Shown piece by piece: positions 60,554-64,000 of a stretch of 64,000 nucleotides of DNA. The notes under the pieces were generated by a model. The model saw only the letters and a program-made list of their open reading frames with translations. It did not search any database and was not told the DNA's origin. Source of the stretch: Pimelobacter simplex (GTDB lineage Bacteria; Actinomycetota; Actinomycetes; Propionibacteriales; Nocardioidaceae); NCBI RefSeq assembly GCF_024662235.1, contig NZ_CP096276.1, positions 5,890,001 through 5,954,000 of the forward strand, in the 5' to 3' direction. Every line of letters begins with the position of its first letter. Position 1 is the stretch's first letter. Made by a program: the position numbers and the translations under genes.

Positions 60554-60741
60554 GCGAGCGGTCCGGTCGCCCGGAGTCGGACTGGGAGCGCAAGCGGCGC
60601 CTCGCCGAGGTGTTCGGCGACGCCCTGCCCGAGACCACGTCCGACGAGCGGGACGACCGCGACCAGGCCGCCGACCGCGGCGCCGGTCACGACCAGTGGC
60701 TGAAATCGCAAGTGCCGCCCCACCACGGCCGGACCGGGTGA
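60550..60741 (+). CDS. Small acidic protein coupled to the LCP gene
   Basis: A 63-residue hydrophilic protein (PESDWERKRRLAEVFGDALPETTSDERDDRDQAADRG, ending DQWLKSQVPPHHGRTG). GTG 60550 overlaps the LCP stop. No signal or membrane segment. No function known; the coupling suggests it helps or regulates the LCP protein, from the cytoplasmic side. WERKRRLAEVFGDALPETT looks like a conserved helix. Confidence 0.7.
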   Translation: MSERSGRPESDWERKRRLAEVFGDALPETTSDERDDRDQAADRGAGHDQWLKSQVPPHHGRTG

Positions 60742-60777
60742 GACGGCACTGCTGATCGGCGCCGAGCGCCGCAGGAA

Positions 60778-61137
60778 TCAGGCTCCGCGCGTGGTGAGCG
60801 CGTCGCGGATCTCGGTGAGCAGCTGGAGCTGCTCGTCCGGGCCCTCGGGCGCGTCGGGGAAGAAGCGCTCCTTGGCCTTGGTGTAGGGCACCACGACGAA
60901 GAAGTAGACGACGGCGGCCATCACGACGAAGGCGATCACGGCGTTGATGAACGGCGCGACGTCGACCTTGGCGATGAGGATCTTGCCGACCTCCTTCGCA
61001 CCGCCGGCCTTGGCGACGAAGGCGACCAGCATGTCGGTGAAGGTCTTGACGACCGCGGCGAACGCCGTACCGATGATGAACGCGACCGCGAGGTCGACCA
61101 GGTTGCCCTGGAGCAGGAACTTCTTGAAGCCGGACAT
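60778..61137 (-). CDS. mscL: Large-conductance mechanosensitive channel
   Basis: A 119-residue MscL: the N-terminal amphipathic GFKKFLLQGNLVDLAVAFIIG, TM1, periplasmic loop, and TM2 (VIAFVVMAAVVYFFVVVPYTKAKERF) with the usual basic end and cytoplasmic helix (LLTEIRDAL). It opens on hypo-osmotic shock to release solutes. AGGAGAG precedes ATG at 61135-61137. Convergent with the LCP-associated small gene; about 36 bp separates the stops. Confidence 0.93.
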   Translation of the reverse strand: MSGFKKFLLQGNLVDLAVAFIIGTAFAAVVKTFTDMLVAFVAKAGGAKEVGKILIAKVDVAPFINAVIAFVVMAAVVYFFVVVPYTKAKERFFPDAPEGPDEQLQLLTEIRDALTTRGA

Positions 61138-61191
61138 TTTCTCTCCTCTTCCCGAGGTTTTCTTGTGGAGGCGGTGGGGGGCCAGAAGAAA

Positions 61192-61837
61192 CTAACTGCG
61201 ACTCCATGTATAAGTCACGTAACTCGCCACGGACGCGGCCGTGACGTGGTACACGTCGCTCGAGCGTAGGGCCACCACGACGAGGCGTCCGGGAAGCGCG
61301 CCGTCCTCGGCCGCCGACGCCGCCGGTACGGCGAGCACCACCGCCGCCCGCGCCAGCACCCGGCTCGGGGCCGCCCCGCGCGGGTCGGTCGCGAGCAGGT
61401 CGAGCACGTCGCCGGCCGCGAGCAGCGCGACCTGACCGGCGTCCGCGAGCCGGATCGGTACGGCGACCGCGCCGGACGGCTGCCCGGTGGCGAGCCCCGG
61501 CCCGACCAGTCGTACGTCGGTCAGCGGCTCCCCACGGCGCAGCGGGGCCGCGAGCGCCCGCCCGAGCGGCGGGGAGCCGGGCGGCACGGCGCCCGCCGGG
61601 AGCACGCCGGGCGGGAGCGGGGCGCTGGTCAGGTCACCCGGCGCGAGGACTCGGCCGGCCGGCAGGTCGCGCGCGGCGACCAGGACCGCGGCGGTCTGGC
61701 GGATCCGGCGGCGCGAGCACGGGGAGGCTGCTCGCGGCGGCGCCGGCGAGCAGCAGGGCGGCGAGGAGCCGGCGGTGGCGCAGCAGGTGGCGGCGCAGGG
61801 TCGCGCGGGTGCGGGCGAGGGTCCCGAGAAGGTCCAT
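61192..61837 (-). pseudogene. SAF-domain/CpaB (RcpC)-like Flp pilus assembly protein, frameshifted
   Basis: Read from ATG 61837, the frame gives a signal-anchor (RLLAALLLAGAAASSLPVLA) and then loses homology into arginine-rich sequence near 61705. From there to 61192 a different frame encodes a good SAF/CpaB domain (TAAVLVAARDLPAGRVLAPGDL, VPIRLADAGQVALLAAGDVLDLLA). The length of 646 bp is not a multiple of three. So a one-base frameshift in a GC-rich run (CGCCGCCGG) splits it. It may be a real mutation, a sequencing error, or an unusual shift. RcpC-type proteins help outer components of Flp pili; a TadG-like gene is at 15 kb. Confidence 0.65.
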
Positions 61838-61900
61838 GCCCGCGACGGTAGGCGCGGACGGCGCCGGGTGCCGGCGTCCTCCACAGGACCCCTGCGGGGA

Positions 61901-62236
61901 TCAGGCGGGGGAGGCCGCCGCGCTGGTGCTCGAGCCGCCGGAGCTGCTCGACGACGAGGACGACGACGAGGAGGTCGAGGACGAGGTCGACGAGCTCGAG
62001 GACGAGTCCGCGGACCCGGAGGTCGACGTCGACGCCGCCGGCGAGGTCGCGGTGGTGCTCGAGCGGCTGTCGGTCTTGTAGAACCCCGAGCCCTTGAAGA
62101 CCACGCCGACCGAGCTGAACAGCTTGCGCAGGCGACCCGTGCACTCGGGGCACGTGGTGAGCGCGTCGTCGCTGAAGGACTGGACCTGCTCGAAGGCGTG
62201 ACCGCACTCGGTGCACTGGTACTGGTACGTGGGCAT
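61901..62236 (-). CDS. FmdB-type zinc-ribbon protein, Ruc-like chaperone candidate
   Basis: A 111-residue protein: an N-terminal zinc ribbon (MPTYQYQCTECGHAFE, TTCPECTG: two CxxC pairs) followed by a Ser/Thr-rich disordered tail. M. tuberculosis Rv0991c (Ruc), which I recall as an HrcA-controlled, redox-regulated chaperone, has the same design. The CIRCE element directly upstream supports this. Its cysteines would lose zinc on oxidation and activate the protein. GGAG seven bases before ATG 62236. Divergent from the penicillin acylase gene. Confidence 0.85.
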   Translation of the reverse strand: MPTYQYQCTECGHAFEQVQSFSDDALTTCPECTGRLRKLFSSVGVVFKGSGFYKTDSRSSTTATSPAASTSTSGSADSSSSSSTSSSTSSSSSSSSSSSGGSSTSAAASPA

Positions 62237-62249
62237 CGGCGATCTCCGG

Positions 62250-62276
62250 TTGGCACTCTCGACTTTCGAGTGCCAA
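62250..62276. promoter_or_regulatory. CIRCE element (HrcA operator)
   Basis: TTGGCACTC at 62250-62258, nine bases, then GAGTGCCAA at 62268-62276: both 9-bp arms match the CIRCE consensus inverted repeat, with the N9 spacer. HrcA would repress here until heat or misfolding stress. It is 14 bp from the zinc-ribbon gene start and about 42 bp from the penicillin acylase gene start, so it could affect both. Confidence 0.9.
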
Positions 62277-62317
62277 TGCTACGTCACGACCCCAGGTCCG
62301 GGCACAATGGCGGCACC

Positions 62318-64000
62318 ATGGTGGAGGCAGACAACGGCGTGGACGCCGCGACGACGACCGCGCCGACGACCCGGCCCCGACCGTGGCCCCGGGTGCTGCG
62401 CTGGGCGAGCGTGGTGGGGGTGCTGCTCGTGCTCGCGCTCGTGGCGGGCCTGACCACCTCGGTCGTCCTGGTGCGCAAGTCGTGGCCGCAGACCTCCGGC
62501 GAGCTCACCCTCAACGGCCTCGAGGGCGAGGTCCGGGTGGTGCGCGACGACGCCGGGATCCCGCAGATCTACGCCGACTCCACCCACGACCTGATGCTGG
62601 CCCAGGGCTTCGTGGCCGCCCAGGACCGCTTCTTCGAGATGGACGTGCGCCGCCACGCGACCGCGGGCCGGCTCTCCGAGCTGTTCGGCGACGCCGGTCT
62701 CGAGAGCGACCTCGTGGTCCGCACCCTCGGCTGGCGCGAGGTCGCCGAGGATGAGCTGCCGTTGCTCAAGCCGGCGACCCGCAGCGCGCTCGACGCCTAC
62801 GCCCAGGGCGTCAACGCCTACATGGAGAGCCGCTCGCTCTCGGAGATGTCGCTGGAGTACACCCTCCTCGACCTCACCGGCCTCGACTACAAGCCGGAGA
62901 AGTGGACGGCGGTCGACTCGATCGCGTGGCTCAAGGCGATGGCCTGGGACCTGCGCGGCAACCTCGACGAGGAGATCGGCCGGGCCCTGGCCAGCGCCGC
63001 GGTGGGGCCGGAGCGGGCCGCCGACCTCTACCCGTCGTACCCCTACGACCAGCACCAGCCGATCGTCCAGCAGGGCGGAGTGGTCGGGAAGCGCTTCGAC
63101 CAGGACGCCGAGGCGGGCGGCCGGCGGCTGCTCCCGCGCCCGCCGCTCGACCCCGACGTCACCCGGGCGCTGGCGTCGGTACGCCGCGTCCTCGACGGGG
63201 TCCCGGCGCTGCTCGGCAAGGGCGACGGCATCGGCAGCAACGCCTGGGTCGTCGACGGCGACCGCACCGATACCGGCGCGCCGATCCTGGCCAACGACCC
63301 CCACCTCGGCATCTCGCTGCCCGGGGTGTGGACCCAGGTCGGCCTGCACTGCCGCTCGGTCTCCCCGGCCTGCCCGTACGACGTGGCGGGCTTCAGCTTC
63401 TCGGGCGTGCCCGGCGTGGTGATCGGCCACAACCGCGACATCGCCTGGGGCTTCACCAACCTCGGGCCGGACGTCACCGACCTCTACGTCGAGCGGGTCC
63501 GCGGCGACACCTGGCAGTACGACGGCCAGCAGCTCCCGCTCACGCTGCGCAAGGAGAAGATCGAGGTCAAGGGCGGCGACGACGTCGAGATCACCGTGCG
63601 CTCCACCAGCCACGGCCCCCTGCTCTCCGACCTCGCCTCCGCCGCGGCGGACGCCGGCGTCGACCTCACCGAGGACGGTCTCGTCGACCAGGTCACCGAC
63701 GTCGGAACCGCCGGCCTCGACGACGACGGCCAGGAGCACGCCGTGTCCCTGGCCTGGACCGCCCTGACCCCGCGGCCCACCGCCGACGCCCTGCTCGCGC
63801 TCGACCGGGCGAGCGACTGGAACGAGTTCCGCGCGGCGCTGTCGGACTTCGCCGCGCCCGGCCAGAACGTCGTCTACGCCGACACCCAGGGACACATCGG
63901 CTACCAGGCGACGGGCCTGGTCCCGATCCGGCGCGCGGGCAACGACGGCCGGCTGCCGGCCGCGGGCTGGCGCCGCGATACCGACTGGACCGGCCGGCAC
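62318..64000 (+). CDS. Penicillin acylase family (Ntn-hydrolase) protein, 3' end outside window
   Basis: At least 561 residues, running off the window end. N-terminal Pro/Thr-rich region and a signal-anchor (VVGVLLVLALVAGLTTSVVLV, about residues 32-55), then the penicillin acylase core: EVRVVRDDAGIPQIYADSTHDLMLAQGFVAAQDRFFEMD, VRRHATAGRLSELFG, and the beta-chain start GIGSNAWVV with the Ser nucleophile after Gly (around residue 306), plus ILANDPHLGISLPGVW and GVVIGHNRDIAWG. The family is self-cleaving and hydrolyses amide bonds such as acyl-homoserine lactones, N-acyl amino acids or penicillin. ATG 62318; no Shine-Dalgarno seen. Substrate unknown. Confidence 0.9.
   Translation, partial: MVEADNGVDAATTTAPTTRPRPWPRVLRWASVVGVLLVLALVAGLTTSVVLVRKSWPQTSGELTLNGLEGEVRVVRDDAGIPQIYADSTHDLMLAQGFVAAQDRFFEMDVRRHATAGRLSELFGDAGLESDLVVRTLGWREVAEDELPLLKPATRSALDAYAQGVNAYMESRSLSEMSLEYTLLDLTGLDYKPEKWTAVDSIAWLKAMAWDLRGNLDEEIGRALASAAVGPERAADLYPSYPYDQHQPIVQQGGVVGKRFDQDAEAGGRRLLPRPPLDPDVTRALASVRRVLDGVPALLGKGDGIGSNAWVVDGDRTDTGAPILANDPHLGISLPGVWTQVGLHCRSVSPACPYDVAGFSFSGVPGVVIGHNRDIAWGFTNLGPDVTDLYVERVRGDTWQYDGQQLPLTLRKEKIEVKGGDDVEITVRSTSHGPLLSDLASAAADAGVDLTEDGLVDQVTDVGTAGLDDDGQEHAVSLAWTALTPRPTADALLALDRASDWNEFRAALSDFAAPGQNVVYADTQGHIGYQATGLVPIRRAGNDGRLPAAGWRRDTDWTGRH

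Noticed and set aside
62279..64000. A 573-codon minus-strand open frame at the window end
   Set aside because: Antisense to the penicillin acylase gene, whose motifs are unmistakable; the minus translation is arginine/glycine-rich.
1..64000. CRISPR arrays, rRNA genes or prophage genes
   Set aside because: No regularly spaced repeats, rRNA-like stretches or phage structural genes were seen.

Overview
This is a 64 kb chromosomal window from a high-GC actinobacterium, most likely Nocardioides or a close relative. The inference rests on the very high GC content, GTG/ATG starts with 4-base ATGA/GTGA overlaps, a complete mce lipid-import operon, an F420-type LLM oxidoreductase, an IdeR/DtxR regulator, LCP and LPXTG cell-wall proteins, and a CYP51 locus whose order matches the one I recall from Mycobacterium tuberculosis. 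Both ends cut genes: an ABC exporter at the left and a penicillin acylase family protein at the right.

Layout. 1-3.3 kb: end of an ABC exporter, then a methionine-type ABC importer (metQ-metN-metI, minus strand). 3.3-3.7 kb: a divergent control region with a 12-codon leader ORF, a strong terminator and a promoter with GTTG/CAAC operator-like repeats. 3.7-5.9 kb: MFS exporter plus MarR regulator. 5.9-9.4 kb: GH13 alpha-glucosidase, a hotdog-like protein, IdeR/DtxR and an ORF remnant. 9.4-13.6 kb (minus): ECF sigma factor, membrane-anchored beta-propeller protein, DUF2277, PCMT and sirtuin. 13.7-16.9 kb: saccharopine-dehydrogenase-like reductase and a TadG-like secreted protein. 17-23.3 kb (minus): two secreted purple acid phosphatases behind a PHO-box-like site; one carries an almost perfectly duplicated propeller domain. 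23.5-25.6 kb (minus): LLM oxidoreductase and an unrecognised protein.

25.7-33.9 kb is one tightly overlapped plus-strand operon: TetR, CYP123-like P450, SDR, CYP51, 3Fe-4S ferredoxin, NTF2-like protein, aldehyde dehydrogenase, SDR, 3-hydroxyisobutyrate-dehydrogenase-like protein and CMD protein. It is followed by a phosphopantetheinyl transferase and a repeat-rich LPXTG surface protein. A complete 1081-bp IS481-type insertion sequence with a 6-bp target duplication sits just in front of a TetR gene (38.6 kb). Next come a nitrilase operon, tRNA-Arg(CCT) and a short lower-GC accessory patch (41-42.4 kb).

42.5-56.8 kb holds the mce system: mceG ATPase, a Mas-like protein, yrbEA, yrbEB, mceA-F, then four Sec-exported proteins of unknown function on the same strand, separated by hairpins. 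56.9-64 kb: TAT-exported esterase, AraC regulator, LCP protein plus a small partner, MscL, a frameshifted SAF/CpaB-type gene, a Ruc-like zinc-ribbon protein behind a perfect CIRCE element, and the divergent penicillin acylase.

Most likely biology: uptake (Mce) and oxidation (P450, SDR, ALDH) of lipophilic or sterol-like substrates, phosphate scavenging, and envelope maintenance. The least explained parts are the leader ORF at 3.46 kb, the secreted quartet behind mceF, the duplicated propeller and the four-unit repeat cluster at 16.9 kb.
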